DNA of 8,604 bases from DATJLQ01 sp035509415 (GCA_035509415.1 DATJLQ010000213.1:1-8604); one strand, 5' to 3'; shown: positions 1-5,577, numbered from the stretch's first letter. Notes: generated by a model from the letters alone, not told the origin. Numbers and translations: made by a program.

Positions 1-201
1 CAGGACGCAGCTGCGCGCCGCCTTGCCGTCGATCAGGACGAGGCAGGCGCCGCATTCGCCGAGGCCGCACCCGTATTTGGGGCCGTTCAGGCGCAAGTCG
101 TTCCGCAGCACGTACAGGAGCGGCGTGGCAGCGTCGGCGGCGCAGCGTCCCGTCGTGCCGTTGACGGTTAACTCGATCCCGGTCGATTTGCGATCCGTCA
201 C
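1..201 (-). CDS. [2Fe-2S]-binding small subunit of a xanthine dehydrogenase-family molybdenum hydroxylase (N-terminal part)
   Basis: The first 67 codons of a minus-strand gene that runs off the left edge. The translation has a plant-type ferredoxin fold with cysteines at residues 45, 50, 53 and 65 (C-x4-C-x2-C-x11-C) inside KYGCGLGECGAC, the N-terminal [2Fe-2S] signature of small subunits of isoquinoline 1-oxidoreductase, nicotinate dehydrogenase and related enzymes. In this family the subunit passes electrons from the molybdopterin large subunit to an acceptor. A second, helical [2Fe-2S] domain should follow outside the window. The start is GTG at 201, chosen because GGAGG stands six bases after its end (GGAGGTAAGGCCGTG) and because the family usually begins about 40 residues before the first cysteine. 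The substrate cannot be told from this fragment. The large subunit is probably further left. Confidence 0.9.
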   Translation of the reverse strand, partial: MTDRKSTGIELTVNGTTGRCAADAATPLLYVLRNDLRLNGPKYGCGLGECGACLVLIDGKAARSCVL

Positions 202-671
202 GGCCTTACCTCCGGAACTGTGCCGGCTACATGTCCACGCCATGAAACGGTGGATTGGCCGGTCGAAAGAGCGCGCGACGATACGAGATCGACAGGGCGG
301 CGCGCGGCGCCGCACTTGGCGTGCCGACCGCCTCGATCTCGTTGTCCCGGGCCGGGAAATTCTGGTTCATACTCAACGGTATAACGATGGCACGAGCCTC
401 GACGAGGCGCAACCCGGTAGTCTCTAGATTGACCGGCGCATCCGATTCGCTCGGCGCTCGTTACGCGGAAACGGAAGGCAGAGATATGCCGGAAGCGACG
501 GCTGCCACTCACGCCGCCACCCTAATCGAATACGCCATCCAGGCCGGCACGACGGAGTGGAATGGACGATAATCCGGCCGGTGATAGGCGATCGGCCAGT
601 CGCGCCGAATGCGTCCTGGCGAAACGGCTACGGTTCCGTTTGGCACGATTTGGCACGCGCGCTTCGAATTC

Positions 672-698
672 CCGCGAACATCCGCGAATTGCCGCGAA
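672..698. repeat. Three CCGCGAA boxes at exact 10-bp spacing
   Basis: CCGCGAA occurs at 672-678, 682-688 and 692-698, so the three copies lie on the same face of the helix. The three bases between copies differ (CAT, TTG), which argues against a simple recent tandem duplication and for conservation of the box itself. A CCTAGG palindrome follows at 701-706. Phased direct repeats are typical of cooperative regulator binding or iteron-like sites. No partner protein can be named from the sequence. Confidence 0.5.
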
Positions 699-813
699 CC
701 CCTAGGAAACCGGAACGTCTGGAAAATTTTACGAACCCAACGATATCAAGGATCTAGGATTAGCCCCCCCCTAGCTTACGACGAGGGCACCGCGATGGCC
801 TTCGGCCCGCGCG

Positions 814-829
814 CCCTTCACCCGCTCCA
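814..829 (+). pseudogene. Possible tRNA-Gly 3'-end remnant (acceptor strand, discriminator U and CCA)
   Basis: CCCTTCACCCGCTCCA matches the 3' end of common bacterial tRNA-Gly: half of the T stem, the acceptor strand CACCCGC, discriminator T, then encoded CCA. Just upstream, GAGGG at 783-787 (in ACGACGAGGG, 778-787) resembles the 5' half of the T stem, but 26 unrelated bases (788-813) stand where a 7-base T loop belongs. No GCGGGTG acceptor 5' strand, D arm or anticodon arm is present. It is therefore not a functional tRNA. It is either a degraded tRNA end, such as the fragment left at an island attachment site, or chance. The tRNA match is recalled from known tRNA-Gly sequences. Confidence 0.35.
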
Positions 830-994
830 TTTCCCCTGCCGGTTTCTGCACGGACCGCGCCTTGATATCGGCGAAGCCGCGTCGCCTCATGCCGCGCCCT
901 TTGCTCGAGCGCCAAGCCCTTCGCTTGAACCTCGGCGCGCGCGTGCTTAGCTGAAAATAGACGTCCCCGCGTCGATCGCGCTCGAGGAGCCCGG

Positions 995-1834
995 ATGGCG
1001 GACATTGCCGAATTGGCGGCGGCGCGCGCGGCATCCGCGTCGAAGCCGCTCGCGCGCCAGAAGGCGCTCGTGACCGGCGCCGCGTCGGGCATCGGCCGCG
1101 CGGTGGCGCTCGCCTTGGGCCGCGCGGGCGCCGACGTGGCCCTGCTCGACGTCGCGGACGACGCGGCCGATGTCGCCGACGAGATTCGCGCCCTCGGCGT
1201 GCGCGCCGCGGCCTACCGGGGCGACGTTTCGTCCGAAGTCGAGGTCGAGGCGGCGTTCGAGCGCGCGATCGGCGACTTCGGCACGCTCGACATCCTCATC
1301 AACAATGCCGGCCTGCAGCGCGACGCGCCGGCGGAGACGATGACGCTCGATCGTTGGAACAAGGTGCTGGCCGTCAACCTGACCGGCCAGTTCCTGTGCG
1401 CGCGTGCGGCGATCCGCGAGTTCCTGCGCCGCGGCGTGGTGCGCGAGGTGTCGCGCGCCGCAGGCAAGATCGTATGCATGAGCTCGGTGCACCAGGAGAT
1501 TCCCTGGGCGGGCCACGTCAACTACGCGGCCTCCAAGGGCGGCATCCGGATGATGATGGAATCGCTGGCGCAGGAATTCGCGCCACGCGGCATCCGGATC
1601 AACGCGATCGCGCCCGGCGCCATCCGCACGCCGATCAACCGCGCGGCCTGGGAGACGGAGGATGCGTATCGGCAGCTCATGGCGCTCGTTCCCTATGGCC
1701 GCATCGGCGAGCCCGAGGACGTGGCGCGCGCCGCCGTGTGGCTCGCGTCCGATGAATCCGATTACGTCGTGGGCACCACGCTCTTCGTCGATGGCGGCAT
1801 GTCGCTTTACCCCGGCTTCGCCCACGGGGGCTGA
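995..1834 (+). CDS. Glucose 1-dehydrogenase-like short-chain dehydrogenase/reductase (SDR)
   Basis: A complete classical SDR of 279 residues with a Rossmann fold, predicted to be cytoplasmic. The cofactor loop is TGAASGIG (27-34). An acidic residue at the end of the second strand (Asp52 in LLDV) suggests NAD+ preference. NNAG is at 103-106. The catalytic residues are Asn128, Ser164, Tyr177 and Lys181 (YAASK). The C-terminal half, with SSVHQEIPW, APGAIRTPIN, GEPEDVA and TLFVDGGMSLYPGF, closely follows Bacillus-type glucose 1-dehydrogenases (beta-D-glucose to gluconolactone). SDR substrate assignments by similarity are weak, so another sugar or polyol is possible. The N-terminus is about 18 residues longer than usual. 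The ATG is supported by GAGGAG six bases upstream. The gene stands alone; the next plus-strand gene starts 267 bases later. Its TGA stop lies inside a 15-bp tandem repeat. Confidence 0.9.
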   Translation: MADIAELAAARAASASKPLARQKALVTGAASGIGRAVALALGRAGADVALLDVADDAADVADEIRALGVRAAAYRGDVSSEVEVEAAFERAIGDFGTLDILINNAGLQRDAPAETMTLDRWNKVLAVNLTGQFLCARAAIREFLRRGVVREVSRAAGKIVCMSSVHQEIPWAGHVNYAASKGGIRMMMESLAQEFAPRGIRINAIAPGAIRTPINRAAWETEDAYRQLMALVPYGRIGEPEDVARAAVWLASDESDYVVGTTLFVDGGMSLYPGFAHGG

Positions 1835-1883
1835 GGATATGGGGGCCGAGGATATGGGGGCCGAGGATATGGGGGTCGAGGAT
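1826..1883. repeat. 15-bp tandem repeat, about four units, overlapping the SDR stop codon
   Basis: Units begin at 1826 (GGGGGCTGAGGATAT), 1841, 1856 (both GGGGGCCGAGGATAT) and 1871 (GGGGGTCGAGGAT, two bases short). The unit is a multiple of three, so in the SDR frame later copies would read Gly-Gly-Arg-Gly-Tyr. In the first copy a T instead of C gives the TGA that ends the dehydrogenase. Without that stop the frame stays open for 41 more codons to a TGA at 1958-1960. Each unit also carries GAGGATATG, which looks like a weak ribosome binding site fused to a start codon. The arrangement suggests slippage expansion at the gene's 3' end. Confidence 0.85.
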
Positions 1884-2005
1884 CGGCCGGCCGACGCGCC
1901 CGTTCGCTCTTGGTGCCGGGCGTCGAATGCACGACACCGAATGCACGTCCTCGATCATGAATCGGTAAGCGACCTCACTTAAAGTTCATCGCGCGTGCGA
2001 TCCCT

Positions 2006-2021
2006 CGCGCTTTCCAGCGCG
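2006..2021 (+). other. Short GC hairpin between the SDR and glycosyltransferase genes
   Basis: CGCGCT-TTCC-AGCGCG forms a perfect 6-bp stem with a 4-base loop. No T-run follows, so it is not a standard intrinsic terminator. It could slow read-through from the dehydrogenase gene or be incidental in GC-rich DNA. Confidence 0.3.
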
Positions 2022-2062
2022 TGCACGTCGGGGATAAGCTCTTCCGGGCTGGAGCGGAGAGC

Positions 2063-2086
2063 GGCTTGTTCGACGTCGAACGAGCC
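2063..2086. promoter_or_regulatory. 24-bp near-perfect palindrome upstream of the glycosyltransferase gene
   Basis: The core GTTCGACGTCGAAC (2068-2081) is a perfect 14-bp palindrome. It extends to 24 bp (2063-2086) with one mismatched pair (T2067 against G2082), which becomes a U-G wobble in RNA. It ends 15 bases before the preferred ATG at 2102. It could be an operator for a dimeric regulator. As RNA it would be a stem next to the translation start with little or no loop, so an operator is more natural. The spacing does not fit the LexA boxes GTTC-N7-GTTC or GAAC-N4-GTTC. Confidence 0.5.
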
Positions 2087-2101
2087 CGTGCATGGTGCGC
2101 G

Positions 2102-3637
2102 ATGCCGATTCTCTCGACGCGTCCTCTCCACGTGCCCCGCGTGGCACCGGAAGTTTGGCTCGCGGCGGCGGTGGCGCTGGCAGCGCTCCTGGTGCGGCTT
2201 CACGGCCTGGGCGACAAGCCGTTGTGGCTCGACGAGGTCACGAGCCTGCGCCGCGCGACCATGCCGGTCGCGGATCTCGTCGGCGACTCGTTGCGCCGAA
2301 AGCACGATCCCGCCTATTTCCTACTTCTGTGGCTGGTCGCCCATTGGGGCACGTCGCAAGGACTGCTGCGCTTGCCGTCGGCGGTCTTCGGCGCGCTCGC
2401 GGCCGGGCTAACCGCGGCGATCGGCGCGCGCGTCGCGGGTTTGCGGAGCGGTCTCGCCGCCGGGCTCCTGATGGCGCTGGCACCCTTCGACGTGCAGCTC
2501 GGGCAGGAGGCGCGCTCCTACGAGCTGGTCGCGTGCCTGATCCTCGCCGCCCTCGCGGGTCTCGCGGCGCTCGCGCGCGCGCCGGCGACCGCGGGAGTAC
2601 GTTGGCGCGACGGCGCGTGTCCGCGCGGCGCCTGGCTCGCCTACGCTCTCGGCACCGCGGCGGCGCTCAACGTGCTGAGCGTGGCGCTGTTCTGGCTCGT
2701 CGCCTCGAACCTCGGTGCCCTCGCGATCGCGCGCGACGCGGGGGAGGCGCGAGGCGCGTTCCTCCGCCGCTGGGCGCTGGTCCAGGGCCTCATCGTCGTC
2801 ACCTGGCTTCCCGGCCTGATCGCGATCCTCGCCTACGCCAAGCCCGATCTTATGCACGGCTCGAATTGGGAAGCGGACGACGCGCGGACGATCTCGTGGG
2901 CGATCCTGGGGCCGGTCTATTTGCTGCGCGCCTCGGCCTTCATCACCCTCGACGTGGCGCCGGCGGCGGTGCCCGGGCTTGGCATTCTAGTCGCGGCGGC
3001 GGCCGTCATGGGCGCGTGGCAGCTCAGGCGCGAGCGCGCGTTGCTCGCGACGCTGGCAGCGTCCGCCCTGGTGGTGCCGCTCGGTGCCGCCGCCCTTGGC
3101 CTAGGCCTGCTCCATTCCGGCGCCATGCCGATCCTGGTGCCGCGCTATTACGCCTGGTGCATGGGACCGTACTTCATCCTCGCGGGGATCGGGCTCGGCC
3201 GCCTTCAGCACGCCCGCTTCGGCGCCGCGAGCGCTGCGCTCGCGCTCGCCCTCGCGATCAACCTTACCCCCTATTACCGCGCCGAGACCAAGCCGCGCTG
3301 GGACTTGGCCGCGGCGATGCTCGCCAAGGAAGCTCGCCCGGGCGACGTGGTGCTGCTCGACAATTATTCGTCCTATTACGTGCTCTCGGCCTTCGCCGCC
3401 GGGAGCGGGCTCGATCGGCGCGGCCTTACCTTCGTCTGGGAGCGCGCACGCGCGGCCGAGCTCGCGCGCGGTCATGGTCTCTGGGCGGTCTATGGGCGCG
3501 TCGGGCAGGGAGAGCTCAAGCCCGCCGCCGCGTATCTCGAAACGCTCGCCTCTCTCGGGACGCCGGTGAGCGAGCAGGCGATCGGCCGCTATATCGTGCT
3601 GTGGCGCCTCGACCGGACGCGCCACAGCGCGGGCTAG
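2102..3637 (+). CDS. GT39-like (GT-C superfamily) integral membrane glycosyltransferase
   Basis: A protein of 511 residues with about ten hydrophobic segments, starting at residues 17-34. It has the layout of bacterial GT39/ArnT/PMT-like enzymes, which use polyprenyl-phosphate sugars at the outer face of the inner membrane. The first outer loop has LWLDEVTS (41-48) with the acidic pair Asp44-Glu45 expected of the catalytic region. HDPAYFLLLW (68-77) corresponds to the family's HxPxY segment, and QEARSYEL (135-142) is the usual box after the third or fourth helix. RYY is at 348-350. A soluble C-terminal part begins near 395 (DVVLLDNYSSYYVL, 415-428). The frame is open back to a GTG at 2021, but the ATG at 2102 is preferred: it places a short basic segment before helix 1 and keeps the palindrome at 2063-2086 non-coding. 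No good ribosome binding site precedes either start. Acceptor and sugar are unknown. Its stop shares CTAG with the converging VOC gene. Confidence 0.82.
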   Translation: MPILSTRPLHVPRVAPEVWLAAAVALAALLVRLHGLGDKPLWLDEVTSLRRATMPVADLVGDSLRRKHDPAYFLLLWLVAHWGTSQGLLRLPSAVFGALAAGLTAAIGARVAGLRSGLAAGLLMALAPFDVQLGQEARSYELVACLILAALAGLAALARAPATAGVRWRDGACPRGAWLAYALGTAAALNVLSVALFWLVASNLGALAIARDAGEARGAFLRRWALVQGLIVVTWLPGLIAILAYAKPDLMHGSNWEADDARTISWAILGPVYLLRASAFITLDVAPAAVPGLGILVAAAAVMGAWQLRRERALLATLAASALVVPLGAAALGLGLLHSGAMPILVPRYYAWCMGPYFILAGIGLGRLQHARFGAASAALALALAINLTPYYRAETKPRWDLAAAMLAKEARPGDVVLLDNYSSYYVLSAFAAGSGLDRRGLTFVWERARAAELARGHGLWAVYGRVGQGELKPAAAYLETLASLGTPVSEQAIGRYIVLWRLDRTRHSAG

Positions 3638-4053
3638 CCGCCCGGTGCGCGCGCCGGGGCCAGCACCATCCAGACGATTCCGAACCGGTCGGCCACCATG
3701 CCGAAGATCTTGGCGAAGAAGGTCTTGGCCAGGGGCATGCGCACCTGGCCGCCTTCGGCGAGCGCGTTGAAGAGGCGGGTCGCCTCGGCCTCGTCCGCCA
3801 CGCTGAGGGCGAGCGCGAAGCCCTGGAACGAAGGTGCGCCGCTCGCGCGCCCGTCCGACGCCATGATCACCGTATCGCCAACGCGGAACTGGGCGTGCAT
3901 CACCTTCTCGGGATTGCCGGCGGCACGCGCCGCCGGGTCGGGCGCATCCTTGAAGCGCATCAGCATGTCGAGCTCGGCGCCGAGGGCCGCGCGGTAGAAC
4001 GCAAGCGCCTCCTCGCAGCTTCCCTCGAAAAAAAGATAGGGCTGGAGAGTCAT
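3634..4053 (-). CDS. PhnB-like VOC (glyoxalase/bleomycin-resistance fold) protein
   Basis: A complete protein of 139 residues, usual for the small PhnB/YjdN group of the vicinal oxygen chelate superfamily. Family marks are PYLFFEGSCEEALAFYRAAL (5-24), VMHAQFRVGDTVIMASD (51-67), and the final strand with FGMVADRFGIVWMVL (117-131). The first half forms one beta-alpha-beta-beta-beta unit and the second half the other. The biochemical role of this group is generally unknown; the old label 3-demethylubiquinone methyltransferase is not reliable, and no enzyme function should be assumed. The ATG at 4053 has AGGAG six bases upstream. It lies 79 bases downstream of the beta-propeller gene on the same strand, so it may be the last gene of that operon. 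Its TAG stop and that of the converging glycosyltransferase share the palindrome CTAG. Confidence 0.88.
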   Translation of the reverse strand: MTLQPYLFFEGSCEEALAFYRAALGAELDMLMRFKDAPDPAARAAGNPEKVMHAQFRVGDTVIMASDGRASGAPSFQGFALALSVADEAEATRLFNALAEGGQVRMPLAKTFFAKIFGMVADRFGIVWMVLAPARAPGG

Positions 4054-4097
4054 CCTCGACTCCTCTCTCGAATCTTCGCTTCGACGCGCGGACTAAG

Positions 4098-4132
4098 CGG
4101 CCCGCTCGCCCGGCCCGCTCGCCCGGCCCGCT
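4098..4132. repeat. 13-bp tandem repeat, 2.7 copies, between the propeller and VOC genes
   Basis: CGGCCCGCTCGCC repeats at 4098-4110 and 4111-4123, with a third partial copy from 4124. It ends at the stop codon of the propeller gene (4133-4135). The unit is not a multiple of three, and the array lies wholly in non-coding DNA. On the transcribed strand it is a G-rich run of GGCGAGCGGGCCG units. There is no T-tract, so it is not an intrinsic terminator. It probably arose by replication slippage. Confidence 0.75.
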
Positions 4133-5218
4133 TCACTCGGATGCGAAGCGCAGCGTCGCGATCGGCGGCAGGCGCGCCTCGGGCATGGACCAGGATTCGC
4201 CGCCGTCTTCCGACACCCAGAGCCCGCCGCTGGTCGAGCCGAAGGCGAGGCGCTCGCCGCTCGCGTCGATCGCGAGCCCGTGGCGCCAGACCAGGTCGTA
4301 GGCGTGGCGCTGGGGCAGGCCCTTGGTCAGCACCTCGAAGCTTCGGCCGCCGTCCCGCGTGCGCGCGACCGCGAGCTTGCCGTCGACCGGGACGCGCCGC
4401 TCGTCCTTGATCGCGGGCACGAACCATGCGCTCCCGGGATCGCGCGGATGGGCGACCACGGCGTAGCCGAAATTGGACGGGCGGATCGCGGTGATCTCGT
4501 GCCAATTCTCGCCGCCGTCCTCGGAGCGGAACACGCCGTTATGGTGCTGGCACCACATGATCTCGGGCCGGCCGGCGCAGCGCGCGAGCCGGTGCACGTC
4601 CTGGACCATCGGGTCGCCCTGGCGCTCGGGCGGCATGTAGTCGTTGCGCATGCCGCGATTGATGATGCGCCACGACTTCCCCGAGTCCTGCGTCGCCCAG
4701 ACGCCCGCGGTCGAGACGCCGATGCGCACGTCCGCGGGATCGCGCGGGTCGACCAGCACGCTGTGGATGCCGGGCGCCTCGCCGCCGGCGACACTCATCC
4801 ATTGCTTCCGCTCGGGCATGTGCCAAAGCGCTTCGACCAGCGACCAGCTCGCCCCGCCATCGTCCGAGCGGAACAGGCCGCCCGGCATGGTGCCGGCCCA
4901 GAGCCGCCCCGCGACGCCGCCCGGCTCGAGCGCCCAAATCTTGATGAGCGACCAGGGATGAGGATCGTCCGCCGCGTCGTCGGGCTTCGCGGGAAAGACC
5001 GGGGCGGGAAGCTCGCGCCAGTCGCCGGCACCGTCGCGGCGCCACAGCTTGGTGCCGAAATGGCCGAGATCGAGCGCCGCCAGGAGCGCGCCACCGTCCT
5101 CGAGAAGCGCCGAGACGGGCTCGCCCAAAAAATGGGTCGCGACCACTTCCCAGCCCGCATTGCGCCGCGCGACCTCGAACAGGCCCTTGCGCGTGCCGAC
5201 ATGAAGCCGATCCGACAT
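4133..5218 (-). CDS. BNR/Asp-box beta-propeller protein (sialidase-like or sortilin-like fold)
   Basis: A protein of 361 residues with five Asp boxes (S/T-x-D-x-G-x-x-W/F): SDDGGASW (118-125), TQDSGKSW (176-183), SEDGGENW (232-239), TRDGGRSF (287-294) and SEDGGESW (336-343). A worn sixth may lie near 59-67 (WRRDGAGDW). The even spacing of 51-58 residues fits a six- or seven-bladed propeller of the WD40/YVTN/BNR type. Such proteins are often labelled exo-alpha-sialidase, but the arginine triad and other sialidase residues could not be identified, so the label is not justified. No signal peptide is visible (it starts MSDRLHVGTRKGLFEV), so a cytoplasmic location is likely. The ATG at 5218 has GGGGAGG six bases upstream. 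The MoaD-like gene ends 36 bases before it on the same strand, so the two are very probably co-transcribed. A binding scaffold or lactonase-like activity is possible; the function is unknown. Confidence 0.87.
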   Translation of the reverse strand: MSDRLHVGTRKGLFEVARRNAGWEVVATHFLGEPVSALLEDGGALLAALDLGHFGTKLWRRDGAGDWRELPAPVFPAKPDDAADDPHPWSLIKIWALEPGGVAGRLWAGTMPGGLFRSDDGGASWSLVEALWHMPERKQWMSVAGGEAPGIHSVLVDPRDPADVRIGVSTAGVWATQDSGKSWRIINRGMRNDYMPPERQGDPMVQDVHRLARCAGRPEIMWCQHHNGVFRSEDGGENWHEITAIRPSNFGYAVVAHPRDPGSAWFVPAIKDERRVPVDGKLAVARTRDGGRSFEVLTKGLPQRHAYDLVWRHGLAIDASGERLAFGSTSGGLWVSEDGGESWSMPEARLPPIATLRFASE

Positions 5219-5254
5219 TCCCAGCCTCCCCGATTTGCCGGCACCCGTGGCGCC

Positions 5255-5524
5255 TCAGCCGCCCGAAAGCGCCTGGAACACGTAAATCTCGTCCTTGGGC
5301 GCGACCGCATCGCCGAGCGTGCGGCGATCCTTGACCGGCCAGCCGTTGACGAACAGGTTGACGTGGCGCCGCAAAGCGCCCTGGTCGTCGAGCACGTAGC
5401 CGCGCAGCATCGGATGCGTCTCGAACACCGCGCCGAGCGCTTCCGCGACCGTCGTCCCCGCCACCGCGCAGGTCGGCGCCGGCGTGAAGCGCCGGAGGGC
5501 ATTCGTGAACGTCACCGTCGGCAT
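5255..5524 (-). CDS. MoaD/ThiS-family ubiquitin-fold sulfur-carrier-like protein
   Basis: A protein of 89 residues, the normal length for MoaD/ThiS. It has beta-grasp features: a first strand MPTVTFTNALRRF, a helix around TVAEALGAVFETHP (25-38), HVNLFVNGWPV (54-64), the DEIYVFQALSGG tail, and an exposed C-terminal Gly88-Gly89. In this family the terminal glycine is adenylylated by an E1-like enzyme and then thiocarboxylated, giving sulfur to molybdopterin, thiazole or other acceptors. The residues around HVNLFVNG and FQALSGG resemble stand-alone MoaD-like proteins rather than a molybdopterin synthase subunit. No MoaE, MoeB/ThiF-like activator or ThiG is in the window, so its acceptor is unknown. 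The ATG at 5524 follows GCGGAGG by five bases. It is the first gene of a probable operon with the propeller gene, divergent from the MarR gene, and transcribed from the promoter at 5549-5577. Confidence 0.9.
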   Translation of the reverse strand: MPTVTFTNALRRFTPAPTCAVAGTTVAEALGAVFETHPMLRGYVLDDQGALRRHVNLFVNGWPVKDRRTLGDAVAPKDEIYVFQALSGG

Positions 5525-5536
5525 GCCGGCCTCCGC

Positions 5537-5564
5537 TTGACAAATAGGTTGATATCAATATTAT
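5537..5564 (+). promoter_or_regulatory. Sigma-70-like promoter of the MarR gene
   Basis: A perfect -35 box TTGACA (5537-5542) and -10 box TATTAT (5559-5564, five of six) are separated by 16 bp, unusually close to consensus for such GC-rich DNA. Transcription should begin around 5570-5572, at the GTG of the MarR gene (5571). The spacer contains the TTGATATCAA palindrome. Confidence 0.7.
5549..5558. promoter_or_regulatory. Palindromic operator candidate TTGATATCAA for the adjacent MarR protein
   Basis: A perfect 10-bp palindrome lies between the -35 and -10 boxes of the MarR promoter and covers the -10 box of the opposite promoter. MarR proteins usually bind AT-rich palindromes in the intergenic region next to their own gene. 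Binding here should block both promoters. This is inferred from position and symmetry. Confidence 0.6.
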
Positions 5565-5577
5565 CGGCCCGTGTCAA
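5549..5577 (-). promoter_or_regulatory. Sigma-70-like promoter of the MoaD-propeller operon
   Basis: On the minus strand TTGACA (5577-5572) is followed, after 17 bp, by TATCAA (5554-5549, four of six). The expected transcript starts near 5542, giving a short leader with the ribosome binding site before the ATG at 5524. The promoter overlaps the divergent MarR promoter, and its -10 box is half of the TTGATATCAA palindrome. The two -35 boxes form an inverted repeat. Confidence 0.6.

Larger units (their letters stand above)
202..994. other. Long intergenic region without a supported gene
   Basis: About 790 bases between the divergent [2Fe-2S] subunit gene and the dehydrogenase gene. Short reading frames exist on both strands, but none has a recognisable domain together with a good ribosome binding site. 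The part from about 560 to 775 is visibly less GC-rich than its surroundings. The region holds a small palindrome (GCCTCGACGAGGC, 396-408), four CTAG motifs (424, 702, 754, 771), three phased CCGCGAA boxes (672-698), a C8 run (764-771) and a tRNA-Gly 3'-end-like stretch (814-829). It must carry the promoters of both flanking genes, but no hexamer pair was convincing enough to mark. It may be decayed or inserted DNA. Confidence 0.6.

Noticed and set aside
202..572. Frames of about 100 codons on both strands in the left gap.
   Set aside because: They overlap one another, lack domains and convincing ribosome binding sites, and their composition does not resemble the confirmed genes.
641..657. 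TGGCACGATTTGGCACG resembles a sigma-54 promoter (GG and GC elements).
   Set aside because: The distance between GG and GC is one base short of the sigma-54 spacing and TTGC is absent (GGCA instead). It is better seen as a short direct repeat of TTTGGCACG-like sequence.
655..678. TTCGAAT at 663-669 looks like a tRNA T loop.
   Set aside because: The flanking bases do not form a T stem, and no acceptor or anticodon arm is present around it.
771..1034. Minus-strand frame of 87 codons with an internal MERVKGARAEG segment.
   Set aside because: The segment resembles the spurious peptides produced by translating the antisense of tRNA-Gly 3' ends. The frame overlaps the start of the dehydrogenase gene and has no domain.
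947..1825. A 292-codon minus-strand frame opposite the dehydrogenase.
   Set aside because: It is a GC-rich antisense shadow: Arg/Ala/His-rich with no motif, while the plus strand encodes a complete SDR with all catalytic residues.
2021..2101. N-terminal extension of the glycosyltransferase from a GTG at 2021.
   Set aside because: The 27 extra residues are charged, precede the expected start at the first helix, have no ribosome binding site, and would run through the 24-bp palindrome. The ATG at 2102 is preferred but not proven.
2092..4410. A 772-codon plus-strand frame.
   Set aside because: It is Arg/Ala-rich low-complexity translation running through the glycosyltransferase in another frame and antisense to the VOC and propeller genes. 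Long open frames by chance are expected at this GC content.
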